From an uncultured Croceitalea sp. (GTDB lineage: Bacteria > Bacteroidota > Bacteroidia > Flavobacteriales > Flavobacteriaceae), in the NCBI GenBank assembly GCA_947494805.1, contig CANLWK010000004.1, positions 226,490 to 290,489 on the forward strand: a stretch of DNA of 64,000 nt. Reading direction: 5' to 3'. Position numbers and translations under genes: made by a program. Position 1 is the stretch's first letter, and every line of letters begins with the position of its first letter. Shown here piece by piece: positions 45,450 through 54,426 of the stretch. Below the pieces are notes generated by a model. It did no database searches. It had not been told where the DNA came from and saw only the letters and a list, made by a program, of their open reading frames with translations.

Positions 45450-46167
45450 GTTCCGCTTTCGAGTTTCATTCTTAGCAAGTATACTACTATTTTTCTTCTT
45501 GTCTTGCGGAAATAAGGCCGAGAAGAAAACAACCGATACCACTGCCAAAAAAATAAACACAAAAACTGAAGAGGTAAAGGATTCTGTTCAACCAGTAGCA
45601 AAAACAGAAACTGATACCTTTCAACTTGATGAAGAGAATGCTATCGATTTTTTCTTTGATTATGCCAAAGAATTAAAAGAAAACAAAGTGCGCCTTACTA
45701 CTAGCCTAGGGAGCTTTACCGTGCAATTGTATGACAACGTTCCTTATCACAAAGCAAACTTTATATATCTGACCAAACAAGGCTATTTTGACAATACCCA
45801 ATTCCATCGGGTTGTCAAAAACTTTATCATACAGGGCGGAAGCTCAGATGACAAAGAAACTAGTGGTAAACGTTCTAGAATCGGTCGCTATCTATTACCG
45901 CCTGATACCAGAAAAGGCCACAGTCACCATCGAGGCACTATTTCAATGCCCAGTAGCGAACGTGACAATCCGCATAAATTGGCTTCCCCCTACGAATTCT
46001 TTATTGTAGTCACCAAACCCGGATCGTATCATTTAGATGGAAGTTATACCCCTTTCGGAAAAGTAATCGAGGGTATGGATATCGTTGATAAAATCAATCA
46101 AACTCCGGTTGACGAAGGAGACTGGCCCATGCGCAATGTTTATATTCTCAAAGCGCAGGTGTTGTAG
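45448..46167 (+). CDS. Cyclophilin-type peptidyl-prolyl isomerase lipoprotein
   Basis: A 239-aa protein with a lipoprotein signal (MFRFRVSFLASILLFFFLSC), a Lys/Thr-rich linker, and a cyclophilin domain (FIYLTKQGYFDNTQFHRVV..IIQGG, GTISMPSS, FFIVVTKP, FGKVIEGMD). It catalyses proline isomerisation and probably aids folding in the envelope. A start 10 codons upstream is possible but would extend the signal without gain. Start codon overlaps the divergent NUDIX start. Confidence 0.9.
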   Translation: MFRFRVSFLASILLFFFLSCGNKAEKKTTDTTAKKINTKTEEVKDSVQPVAKTETDTFQLDEENAIDFFFDYAKELKENKVRLTTSLGSFTVQLYDNVPYHKANFIYLTKQGYFDNTQFHRVVKNFIIQGGSSDDKETSGKRSRIGRYLLPPDTRKGHSHHRGTISMPSSERDNPHKLASPYEFFIVVTKPGSYHLDGSYTPFGKVIEGMDIVDKINQTPVDEGDWPMRNVYILKAQVL

Positions 46168-46328
46168 ATGATGAAGAGTTAAGAGAAATTGAAAAACACA
46201 CTTGTTTACAAACTATTTCACGCTATCCACTTGCTACTGAATACCAACCACTTACCACAGTTTACTGTTAATTGACCCATTGATAGTTGTAAACTGACTA
46301 CTTACATCTGACGACTGATCACTGTCTA
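46168..46328. repeat. Low-complexity intergenic tract with ACT-words and a dyad
   Basis: The 161-bp gap holds many short related words (CTACTGA, CTTACCA, ACTGACTAC, ACTGATCACTG) and an 8-bp inverted repeat CAGTTTAC / GTAAACTG (46258-46265, 46289-46296). No ORF or clear terminator. It resembles the word-repetitive intergenic stretches at 13566 and 33038 in style. Confidence 0.5.
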
Positions 46329-46931
46329 CTATCTATAAATATTCGGCAATCGAATCTTACACTTAACGGCCAGTAAACGCAACCCAATAACCACCACAAT
46401 TGCGCCAGAATAAGCATAACTCTCGGCAATGGGCAACTTGGTCAAAAGAAAATAACTGGCACCTCCCAATATACAAGCAGTGGCATAAATCTCTTTTCTA
46501 AATATCACTGGAATTTCATTGCAGAGCATATCTCGGATTACACCACCAAAACTTGCAGTAATTGTCCCAAGTGCGATGCACATTATGGGCAATAATCCGG
46601 CTTCGATTCCTTTTTCAACACCAATCAGGGTATAGAGGCCTATTCCAATCGTATCAAATAAGAACAGTGATCTTCGTAAATACTTTAATTGGTTCACGAA
46701 TATGATGGATACCACTACGGTAATGACTATGGTTATTACATAGGTAGCATCGCGCATCCAGACAACGGGTGTGTTTCCTATCAATAAGTCACGCAATGAA
46801 CCACCACCGATTGCAGTAACAAATGCTATGATGAGTACTCCAAAAAGGTCTAGTTTTTTCTCCATGGCCACCAAAACACCAGAAATGGCAAAAGCAATGG
46901 TTCCTAAAATATCAATGACAAAGTAAAACAT
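46329..46931 (-). CDS. Trimeric intracellular cation (TRIC) channel family protein
   Basis: A 200-aa membrane protein with two repeated three-helix units, each with a glycine-rich turn and arginine (GGGSLRDLL about residue 43, GGVIRDMLCNE about 130), the signature of TRIC/YicG. Bacterial homologues form trimers that conduct potassium. Next upstream is the RDD gene, 9 bp away, so they likely share a transcript. Confidence 0.9.
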   Translation of the reverse strand: MFYFVIDILGTIAFAISGVLVAMEKKLDLFGVLIIAFVTAIGGGSLRDLLIGNTPVVWMRDATYVITIVITVVVSIIFVNQLKYLRRSLFLFDTIGIGLYTLIGVEKGIEAGLLPIMCIALGTITASFGGVIRDMLCNEIPVIFRKEIYATACILGGASYFLLTKLPIAESYAYSGAIVVVIGLRLLAVKCKIRLPNIYR

Positions 46932-46940
46932 GTAGTCTGC

Positions 46941-47666
46941 TCAGAGTTTTTGCGTGTAGTAATTGTAATCTTTTAAAACCGTGTCAATATAAGGAACATC
47001 ATAGAGCTCTGAATTGGTCTGCAGTATGCTGTCCACCTTGACCCGAAGGGCCTTCATTGTTTTGAAATCATTACTTTTTTTAGCAATATGATAGGTCTCC
47101 TTGATCAAACGTACATCTTTATCGGTCAAAAGGGTAACATTGGTAAACTTAGGTGCGTACGCCTCTTCAACTTCTTCAAGTATGGTATGTGAGACTTTTG
47201 TTTTGTTCTTGGTACTGATGACCACTGTTCCGGCTGCGGCATCACCCAGTCGCTGACGCCTTTCTGAAAATAAAATGGTCAAAATGCCTATGGAGCCGAA
47301 GAAGATCCAAATATCTACAAGACGCAACATCCATCGAACTAAATAATTGCTCCAATGCACAGGTGTGCCGTCATACCGAACAACCCGCATTTTCAACAAA
47401 ATTTTACCCAAGGTACGCCCATTAAAAATGCTGTGCATCAACATGCTATAAAACATGGCCGGCAAAAAAATCAAACCTACCAGGCCACGTTGGGTCCATC
47501 GGTCGTCATACACGTAACCAATGGCATCTCCTATAAAATTCACAAGAATGGCATATAGATACAGTACAAAGGCATCTATCAAAAAGGCCAAAATACGCTC
47601 ACCAATACTGACAATTTTATAATTAAGGTTTACATTTTGCGTTGTATTGATTTGAAGGTTACTCAT
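46941..47666 (-). CDS. RDD-family membrane protein
   Basis: A 241-aa protein with an N-terminal RDD domain (ILAFLIDAFVLYLYAI, about residue 26; a second part near RTLGKILLKMRVVRYDG) with three to four helices, then a cytoplasmic helical tail. Divergently transcribed from the SpoIIM-like operon across only 35 bp. RDD genes commonly accompany the SpoIIM/MoxR cluster. Function unknown, transport suspected. Confidence 0.88.
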   Translation of the reverse strand: MSNLQINTTQNVNLNYKIVSIGERILAFLIDAFVLYLYAILVNFIGDAIGYVYDDRWTQRGLVGLIFLPAMFYSMLMHSIFNGRTLGKILLKMRVVRYDGTPVHWSNYLVRWMLRLVDIWIFFGSIGILTILFSERRQRLGDAAAGTVVISTKNKTKVSHTILEEVEEAYAPKFTNVTLLTDKDVRLIKETYHIAKKSNDFKTMKALRVKVDSILQTNSELYDVPYIDTVLKDYNYYTQKL

Positions 47667-47683
47667 TAAACGTTAAATTTAAC
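47651..47683 (+). promoter_or_regulatory. Promoter of SpoIIM-MoxR operon with palindromic -7
   Basis: TTTG (47651-47654), exactly 19 bp, and TAAATTTA (47674-47681, one mismatch to TAnnTTTG) lie before the spoIIM-like ATG. The -7 box is the centre of a perfect 12-bp palindrome GTTAAATTTAAC (47672-47683), so it also reads as a -7 on the other strand. Confidence 0.5.
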
Positions 47684-47701
47684 TTTAGGTAATTCAATTT
47701 T

Positions 47702-48676
47702 ATGCGCGAAGCCGCTTTTGTGAAGCAAAATAAGGAAAAATGGATAGCTTTTGAAAGGGCTATCAACCTTGGCTCCAAAACCAATCCTGATGAATTGGCC
47801 GATGGCTATATTCATTTGACCAACGATTTGGCCTACGCGCAAACCTATTACGCCGAAAGCAAGACTTTATTGTATTTGAACGCTTTAGCTTCACAGGCGC
47901 ATCAAAAAATATACAAGAACAAAAAAGAGAGCGGTAACCGGGTCATAGATTTTTGGAAAACGGAATTTCCACTTTTTTTTGCAGAACATCAGAAAACCTT
48001 AGGAATTGCATTTCTAATTTTTATTGTGGCCTCTGCCATAGGGGCCATTTCAGCCTATAATGACTCCACATTTGTTCGATTGATTTTGGGGGATGCTTAC
48101 GTTAACGAAACATTGAACAATATTGCCGAGGGAGATCCTGCGGCCATTTACAAAAGTGGTAGCGAAATTGGCAGCTTTTTAGGTATAACCATCAACAATA
48201 TTCGTGTGGCCTTTTTAGCTTTTGCCTTTGGTGTCATCACCAGTATTGGCACCGCGTACATCCTTTTTAGCAATGGCGTAATGTTAGGTGCCTTTATTAC
48301 CTTTTTTTATACCAAGGGTGTTTTTTTTGAGGCTAACAAACAAATTTGGTTGCATGGCACTATAGAGATTTCAGTGATCATTGTTGCCGGCTGTGCAGGC
48401 CTTATTATGGGTAACAGTATATTGTTTCCTAAAACGTTTTCGCGAAGAGTGTCTTTTATGAAAGGTGCTAAAGATGGACTTAAAGTTGTGGTCAGTACAA
48501 TTCCCTTTTTCATCATCGCTGGTTTTATTGAAGGGTTCATCACCAGATATACCGATATGCCCAATTGGCTAGCATTTTTAATTATTGGTACATCATTGCT
48601 ATTGATTCTTTTCTATTACGGATTATATCCCAGACTATTAAAAAAAATACATGACAGAGCATTACATTCCGCTTAG
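47702..48676 (+). CDS. Stage II sporulation protein M-like membrane protein
   Basis: A 324-aa protein of the SpoIIM family: a soluble helical N-terminus of about 100 residues, then about five or six membrane helices with the conserved NNIRVAFLAFAFGV segment (about residue 168) and HGTIEISVII. In sporulating bacteria SpoIIM works with peptidoglycan hydrolases; this organism does not sporulate, so the role differs. First gene of a six-gene plus-strand operon. Confidence 0.9.
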   Translation: MREAAFVKQNKEKWIAFERAINLGSKTNPDELADGYIHLTNDLAYAQTYYAESKTLLYLNALASQAHQKIYKNKKESGNRVIDFWKTEFPLFFAEHQKTLGIAFLIFIVASAIGAISAYNDSTFVRLILGDAYVNETLNNIAEGDPAAIYKSGSEIGSFLGITINNIRVAFLAFAFGVITSIGTAYILFSNGVMLGAFITFFYTKGVFFEANKQIWLHGTIEISVIIVAGCAGLIMGNSILFPKTFSRRVSFMKGAKDGLKVVVSTIPFFIIAGFIEGFITRYTDMPNWLAFLIIGTSLLLILFYYGLYPRLLKKIHDRALHSA

Positions 48677-49592
48677 GGTCAATCGTGATTTTGGAGATAT
48701 CGTCACGACTTATTTTGATTTCTTCAAACAGAACATTAAAAAGTTTACCAATGTTTTTTTAAGCTATAATGGTATTTTTTTAATCGGTCTTTTGATTGTA
48801 AGCTATCTGTTGGTCTCGGGTTTTATGGGGGTAATCGCTTACGAAAACTCGTATACTTATGGCGTTGCTAGAGAGCCAATGGACGAAAAGTACTTCATGC
48901 TCGTAGGTCTGGGCGGAATACTATTTTTGGTCATATTTATAATGGTTGCCGTATTGAACTATGGTTTGGCTAGTAGTTATATGATACAATATGAAACCAA
49001 CAAGGGCCGCGGTTTTACCAAAAAACAAGTGTGGAACTACGTCAAAGGGCAATTTGGCAATGTGGTACTTTTCATCATTTTGGCAATTCCCATTTTCTTG
49101 GCGTATCTTATTATTTCAGTGATTTTCGCCTTTATCCCCTTGGTGGGCATATTTGTCAACTATACGGCACAGTTTTTTATGTCAGCTTGGTTGGGCGTAT
49201 CTTTTTTTGATATGTTGCAGAATAAAAAGGGCGTTACTGATGCTTTTGGTGAAGGATGGAACCTAGTGACCAAAAACTTTTGGCGGTCCATTGGAGTCAA
49301 CTTTGTACTTGGACTCTTGATTGGAATTTTAACGATTATCACATTTATCGTTCCCGGTGTTATCGTAGGTGTTTATACCTTTCACGTAGTTGAAAATGAG
49401 GTAGCTTACAGTACTTCTATTGTAGCTACCATAGTATATACTATGGGCACTTGTCTTTTCTTGGTCATCTTGGTATACGGGCAATGTCTATCACAATTCG
49501 TCAATGGCATACTGTACTATGCCCTTCACGAAAAAACATACAATATTCATACTCGAGGTAAAATTGAGCAAATAGGCAGTACTGAACAGTGA
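48651..49592 (+). CDS. Uncharacterised polytopic membrane protein of MoxR cluster
   Basis: A 313-aa protein with about five or six membrane helices, beginning NRDFGDIVTTYFDFFKQNIKKF, a segment that resembles an amphipathic entry helix. No recognisable domain beyond a glycerophosphodiester/DUF4013-like helical pattern. It overlaps the SpoIIM-like gene by 26 bp and the next gene by 4 bp, so its expression is coupled to both. Confidence 0.78.
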   Translation: MTEHYIPLRVNRDFGDIVTTYFDFFKQNIKKFTNVFLSYNGIFLIGLLIVSYLLVSGFMGVIAYENSYTYGVAREPMDEKYFMLVGLGGILFLVIFIMVAVLNYGLASSYMIQYETNKGRGFTKKQVWNYVKGQFGNVVLFIILAIPIFLAYLIISVIFAFIPLVGIFVNYTAQFFMSAWLGVSFFDMLQNKKGVTDAFGEGWNLVTKNFWRSIGVNFVLGLLIGILTIITFIVPGVIVGVYTFHVVENEVAYSTSIVATIVYTMGTCLFLVILVYGQCLSQFVNGILYYALHEKTYNIHTRGKIEQIGSTEQ

Positions 49593-50323
49593 AAAAAAAC
49601 TACGCACTCATACTATGCTTACTTGGGCCGTTTTTTGGTTTTTCTCAAACCCAAACCGATAGCCTAAAGGTAGTACCCGAAGATGAAAGATCATTGCTTG
49701 TAGAACGTTCACTGCCTAAAGACCTGAGTAGAACATACGACGGTGAAGCGTTCAATTACGACATTAAAACAGGGGAGTCTCAAAACCTACTGACTCGGTT
49801 TTTAAATTGGTTGGGGAGGGGGCTCCAAGACATTTTCGGCATTAACATCTCGCCTGAAGCTTTTAACATACTCGAAATACTCATATATGTTTTAATGGGT
49901 GCCCTCGTCATCTATCTACTGATACGTTTGCTGGCCAATGAAAAATTCAATTCCATCTTTGTAAAAAAAGCCAAGTCCATTGCAGATATTGATCTGGCCG
50001 AACAGCATATTGAAGATCTAGATTTAGACGAATTGCTCAACAAAGCCATTAAAAATAAAAATTACCGTTTGGCCATTCGCTACCACTATCTGCGCGTACT
50101 AAAAAAACTATCGCATGCCAACCTTATCGAGTGGCACTTTGACAAAACCAATGCTGACTATCAAAAAGAAATTGAAAAACCTAAAATAAAATCAGGGTTT
50201 AAACGTGTCTCGTATCTCTATGATTACATATGGTACGGTGAACAACCTATTGATGAAGCTAGTTATACCAAGGCCAATGAAAGCTTTACATTGTTAAACC
50301 AACAAATACCGCAGCAACCCTAA
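49589..50323 (+). CDS. DUF4129-type membrane protein
   Basis: A 244-aa protein with a signal-like N-terminus (MKKNYALILCLLGPFFGFSQ), a single membrane helix near residues 95-113 and a cytoplasmic domain containing RLAIRYHYLRVLKKLSHAN, typical of DUF4129. Starts with GTG overlapping the previous stop. Transglutaminase/DUF4129 and MoxR partners recur in this kind of cluster. Confidence 0.82.
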   Translation: MKKNYALILCLLGPFFGFSQTQTDSLKVVPEDERSLLVERSLPKDLSRTYDGEAFNYDIKTGESQNLLTRFLNWLGRGLQDIFGINISPEAFNILEILIYVLMGALVIYLLIRLLANEKFNSIFVKKAKSIADIDLAEQHIEDLDLDELLNKAIKNKNYRLAIRYHYLRVLKKLSHANLIEWHFDKTNADYQKEIEKPKIKSGFKRVSYLYDYIWYGEQPIDEASYTKANESFTLLNQQIPQQP

Positions 50324-51532
50324 ATGGATAAAAGGTCAAAAATCATATTGGGAGTTTTTGCCGTGGTACTATTAGGTATCATTATCAGTGAAGTGACCCG
50401 CCCAAGACCTATCAATTGGCGGCCGTCATATACTGCGGATTCCACAGTTCCATTTGGATGCTATGTGTTGTACAACGAACTATCAACCCTTTTTTCAAAA
50501 AGTACTATAGCGACGGTTGAAGAAAGCATTTATGATGTCATGACCAAGAGGGATACAACTGCGTCATCAAACTATCTTTTGATCAATGACAACATACCCT
50601 TAGATCAGCAAGAAACCAATCAGTTGTTAGATTATGTGTCAAAGGGAAATTCAGTTTTCATTGCAGCTTCATCCTTTAGCTACTTTTTGCGCGATACCCT
50701 TAATATTGAAATCGAATACGAATATACCTTACAAGAAGATACGGTAATGGTCGACCTTACTCATCAAAACTTTGAATCGAACAAATTTTTCTATTCAAGA
50801 GGGGTCAATAAATCGCATATTGTCTCTTTAGATACCATACACACGACCATTCTAGGGCATATTGAGTTTGAACGAACCAATGAACTTACGGGTAACGTAA
50901 AAGAAGTAGTACGCCAGCCCAATTTTATTAAAACTGATTTTGGGAAAGGTTCGTTTTTCGTAAACACAACACCAGAAGCATTCTCGAATTACTATTTATT
51001 AAAAGGAAATGAAAAATATGTTTCGAATGCCTTTTCTTACTTAAAAGACACCAATCTGTATTGGGACAACTATAAAAAGTCAGGTCGAGTCGTAATTACC
51101 TCACCTATGCGATTTGTATTGAACCAGAGTGCTTTAAAATGGAGCTATTACCTCACTGTTGTGGGACTATTGCTTTTTGTCATTTTCAAAGCAAAACGAG
51201 AACAGCGGATTATTCCTGTAATTACGCCCTTAGAAAATTCATCGGTCGAATTTGCTAAAACTGTGGGCTCATTGTATCATCAAAACAAAGATTATACAGA
51301 TTTAATAACCAAAAAGCTGAACTATTTTTTGGCCCATTTGAGAAACCGCTACTATGTTGACACCGCTATGTTGAACGAAAAAACGATACAGACACTGGCA
51401 GCCAAATCAGGAAAACCGATTACAGAGGTAAAAATATTGTTGGAGTACATTTTACATCTAAATAACAAAACTTTTCACACAGAGCAAGAGCTTATCTCAC
51501 TGAACAAAAAAATAACTGCATTTAAAAAATAA
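50324..51532 (+). CDS. DUF4350-type membrane protein
   Basis: A 402-aa protein with an N-terminal helix (KIILGVFAVVLLGIIISEV), a periplasmic ThuA/GATase-like domain of about 230 residues (motifs LLINDNIPLDQQE and FGKGSFFVNTTP), a second helix near residue 267-283 and a C-terminal cytoplasmic helical part. Begins immediately after the previous stop codon. Function unknown; a constant neighbour of MoxR/DUF58. Confidence 0.82.
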   Translation: MDKRSKIILGVFAVVLLGIIISEVTRPRPINWRPSYTADSTVPFGCYVLYNELSTLFSKSTIATVEESIYDVMTKRDTTASSNYLLINDNIPLDQQETNQLLDYVSKGNSVFIAASSFSYFLRDTLNIEIEYEYTLQEDTVMVDLTHQNFESNKFFYSRGVNKSHIVSLDTIHTTILGHIEFERTNELTGNVKEVVRQPNFIKTDFGKGSFFVNTTPEAFSNYYLLKGNEKYVSNAFSYLKDTNLYWDNYKKSGRVVITSPMRFVLNQSALKWSYYLTVVGLLLFVIFKAKREQRIIPVITPLENSSVEFAKTVGSLYHQNKDYTDLITKKLNYFLAHLRNRYYVDTAMLNEKTIQTLAAKSGKPITEVKILLEYILHLNNKTFHTEQELISLNKKITAFKK

Positions 51533-51533
51533 T

Positions 51534-52532
51534 ATGGACGCGAACGAACAGAACGAGAATCCCCTAGAATTCAATTCTAGAATTGACTTGACCAAATTAC
51601 AAGAAGCTGTTGGGCACGTAAAAGCTGAACTCGGTAAGGTCATCATCGGGCAACATGACATGATTGAACTGCTCATCATCTCTATTTTGGCCAACGGACA
51701 TTCGTTGATAGAAGGTGTGCCTGGTGTGGCAAAAACAGTAACCGCTAAGTTATTGGCCAAGACCATGAATGTTGATTTTAGCCGTATTCAGTTCACGCCA
51801 GATTTAATGCCCAGTGATATTTTGGGAACTTCGGTGTTCAATGTAAAGAACTCTGAATTTGAATTTAAAAAAGGCCCGCTTTTTTCGAATATCATCCTAA
51901 TTGACGAAATCAATCGTGCCCCGGCAAAAACCCAAGCTGCATTGTTCGAAGCTATGGCCGAACGACAAATTACCATTGACGGACAAGAGTTTGATATGCA
52001 GCCACCATTTCTCGTATTCGCGACGCAAAATCCTGTGGAACAGGAAGGAACCTACAGATTGCCAGAAGCACAACTAGACCGCTTTTTGTTTAAAATCAAT
52101 GTAGAATACCCCTCACTTGATGAAGAAGTGGCCATTCTTGAAAGTAAGCACCAGCAAAAAAATACCGATGTTGAAAGCATGATCAATTCTGTGCTATCGG
52201 CTAAGCAAATAGCAGAATATCAGACTACTATAAAAGAAGTAATCGTTGAAGACAATTTATTGAAATATATTGCAGCGGTTGTCAACAACACACGAACCAA
52301 TGCAAATTTATACTTAGGGGCATCACCAAGGGCCTCAATTGCTATAATGGATGCCTCAAAAGCACTGGCAGCAATGAACGGGCGTGATTTTATTACCCCC
52401 GATGATATCAAAAAGGTGGCCAACCCTATTTTGGCCCACCGTATCATATTGACCCCAGAACGTGAAATGGAAGGTCTTACTGCCGAAAAAGTGGTTCAAC
52501 AACTCATTGAATCTATTGAAGTACCTAGATAA
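51534..52532 (+). CDS. MoxR-family AAA+ ATPase
   Basis: A 332-aa AAA+ ATPase. Walker A GVPGVAKTVTA (about residue 60), Walker B ILIDEINRAPAKTQ (about 122), sensor VFATQNPVEQEGT (about 162) and RLPEAQLDRF (about 177) are intact. MoxR ATPases act as chaperones for partner proteins with DUF58 or vWA domains, here the next gene. Confidence 0.94.
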   Translation: MDANEQNENPLEFNSRIDLTKLQEAVGHVKAELGKVIIGQHDMIELLIISILANGHSLIEGVPGVAKTVTAKLLAKTMNVDFSRIQFTPDLMPSDILGTSVFNVKNSEFEFKKGPLFSNIILIDEINRAPAKTQAALFEAMAERQITIDGQEFDMQPPFLVFATQNPVEQEGTYRLPEAQLDRFLFKINVEYPSLDEEVAILESKHQQKNTDVESMINSVLSAKQIAEYQTTIKEVIVEDNLLKYIAAVVNNTRTNANLYLGASPRASIAIMDASKALAAMNGRDFITPDDIKKVANPILAHRIILTPEREMEGLTAEKVVQQLIESIEVPR

Positions 52533-52537
52533 GATTT

Positions 52538-53872
52538 GTGAAACGATTTTTTAGACATAGCTACTTAAAACCACGGTTCTTTTTAGTAATGACCTTGCTC
52601 ATAGCAGGTTTTCTATGCGCTTTTATTTTTGAAAATCTAATAGGTGTCTTTGAATTACTGTTCTACCTTGTAGTACTATTGTTGGTAGTTGATATTATCT
52701 TATTGTTTCTATCAAAAGGGGTAATTGAAGGCGAACGGCAACTTCCCGATAAATTATCCAATGGTGATGAGAATCCCATTCAAATAAAATTGACCAATCG
52801 GTACTTGTTCAAGGTAACCTTAAATTTGATTGATGAACTGCCCTTCCAGTTTCAAAAACGTGATTTCGGGTTGAAAAGCACGCTCTTAAGTGGAGAACAA
52901 AAGTTTTACAATTACACCTTAAGGCCCACAGAACGAGGTGTTTACTCTTTTGGAAGTTTAAATGTTTTTGCCAGTTCCCCTATTGGACTTTTAGCCCGAA
53001 AATACTGCTATAATACGGCTCAAGAAGTTCCCGTATATCCGTCATATCTACAATTACGTAAGTATGATTTGATTGCCTTTACCAACCGTCTTTTTGAATA
53101 TGGTCTAAAAAAAATTCGAAGAATCGGCCATACCATGGAGTTTGAACAAATCAAAGAGTACGTTCAGGGCGATGACATCAGAAACATTAATTGGAAAGCC
53201 ACTGCCAAGCGCAATCAGTTAATGGTGAATCAGTACCAAGATGAAAAATCGCAACCCATCTACTCCATTATTGATAAGGGGCGTGTTATGAAAATGCCTT
53301 TCGAAGCATTAAGCTTATTAGATTATGCCATAAATGCCACTCTGGTCATCAGTAATATCGCTTTGAAGAAAAATGATAAGGCAGGTATGTTCGCCTTTAG
53401 TAATACCATAGAAAACCGCGTGGTTGCCGAACGACGTAGTTCTCAAATGAACCTAATCTTAGAAACCCTTTACAATCTCAATACCAATTTCGTAGAAAGT
53501 GATTTTAGTCGGTTATATGTTGATATCAAAAGAAATTTGAACCAACGAAGCCTCTTGTTGTTGTATACCAATTTTGAGACCATGGATGCGCTCAATCGAC
53601 AATTGCCCTACTTGCAGGCTATAGCAAGACAACATCTTTTGGTGGTCATATTCTTTGAGAATACCGAGCTGCTTGATTTCGCAACAAAGAAAGCGCAAAA
53701 CACCCAGCAAATCTTTGAACGGACCATAGCTGAAAAATTCATTTTTGAAAAGAAATTGATTGTAAACGAGCTCCGAAAATTTGGTGTTCAAACCATACTG
53801 ACCAAACCTGAAGACCTGACCATTAACACCATTAACAAGTATTTGGAAATTAAAGCCCGAGGGCTTATCTAG
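52538..53872 (+). CDS. DUF58 protein
   Basis: A 444-aa protein with two N-terminal membrane helices (near residues 13-30 and 33-51), a beta-sandwich part, and a DUF58 core with the family motif EYVQGDDIRNINWKATAKR (about residues 206-224) and a vWA-like segment (IYSIIDKGRVM). GTG start, 5 bp after moxR. Presumed MoxR client. Overlaps the next convergent gene by 4 bp. Confidence 0.92.
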   Translation: MKRFFRHSYLKPRFFLVMTLLIAGFLCAFIFENLIGVFELLFYLVVLLLVVDIILLFLSKGVIEGERQLPDKLSNGDENPIQIKLTNRYLFKVTLNLIDELPFQFQKRDFGLKSTLLSGEQKFYNYTLRPTERGVYSFGSLNVFASSPIGLLARKYCYNTAQEVPVYPSYLQLRKYDLIAFTNRLFEYGLKKIRRIGHTMEFEQIKEYVQGDDIRNINWKATAKRNQLMVNQYQDEKSQPIYSIIDKGRVMKMPFEALSLLDYAINATLVISNIALKKNDKAGMFAFSNTIENRVVAERRSSQMNLILETLYNLNTNFVESDFSRLYVDIKRNLNQRSLLLLYTNFETMDALNRQLPYLQAIARQHLLVVIFFENTELLDFATKKAQNTQQIFERTIAEKFIFEKKLIVNELRKFGVQTILTKPEDLTINTINKYLEIKARGLI

Positions 53873-54351
53873 TATGTTGAAAGAAGCAGTAAATCTTGAG
53901 GCAGTGAAAGTTCATACAGCGATGGCAATTTTTCTGATTTATTGATATAGGTCAGCGAGGTCCGCTCCCACTCCATCATGTCATCTGTAACGGTCAAAGC
54001 AATGGCTTTCGCTTTTCGATTCTTATCTTTTTTATGATCCGTAAAAATGTCAATGGTCACACCCACAGTGGCCCCTCCTAAAATGGTCGCCAATAAATCA
54101 TTGTTGTCCCAACCATTCTCTCGTTGACTGGCATCAACGGCTTCTTTACCAAGACCAATCAAAGCACTACCGCCTACAGCACCAGCAAAGGTCCACCAGC
54201 GGTTGCCATCAGAAATTTGTTTGGCAATGCCTGCACCAGCGAGACCATAGAGATTTCCCCCTAAAAAGTGTAATACCTTATCTCTATCTACCTGAGCTTC
54301 CACCTGAGTCAGAAACATCAAGAACAAAAAAATGACAGCTATTTTTTTCAT
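53869..54351 (-). CDS. Small exported hypothetical protein
   Basis: A 160-aa protein with signal peptide MKKIAVIFLFLMFLTQVEAQ (using the ATG at 54351, ten codons inside the longest frame) followed by DRDKVLHFLGGNLYGLAG and a glycine-rich hydrophobic segment (TILGGATVGVTIDIF). The VLHFLGG..AG pattern resembles YfiM-type envelope proteins. Function unknown. Overlaps the convergent DUF58 gene by 4 bp. Confidence 0.75.
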   Translation of the reverse strand: MKKIAVIFLFLMFLTQVEAQVDRDKVLHFLGGNLYGLAGAGIAKQISDGNRWWTFAGAVGGSALIGLGKEAVDASQRENGWDNNDLLATILGGATVGVTIDIFTDHKKDKNRKAKAIALTVTDDMMEWERTSLTYINKSEKLPSLYELSLPQDLLLLSTY

Positions 54352-54426
54352 GAACAGCGCAAAGGTAACAATACAATTCAAAGACCTTAAAGAATTCGAT
54401 GAAATGCAAAAAATCGATGAATTGAC

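Noticed and set aside
47702-48676. Evidence of sporulation
   Set aside because: SpoIIM homologues occur widely in non-sporulating bacteria within MoxR/DUF58 clusters; no other sporulation genes are present.
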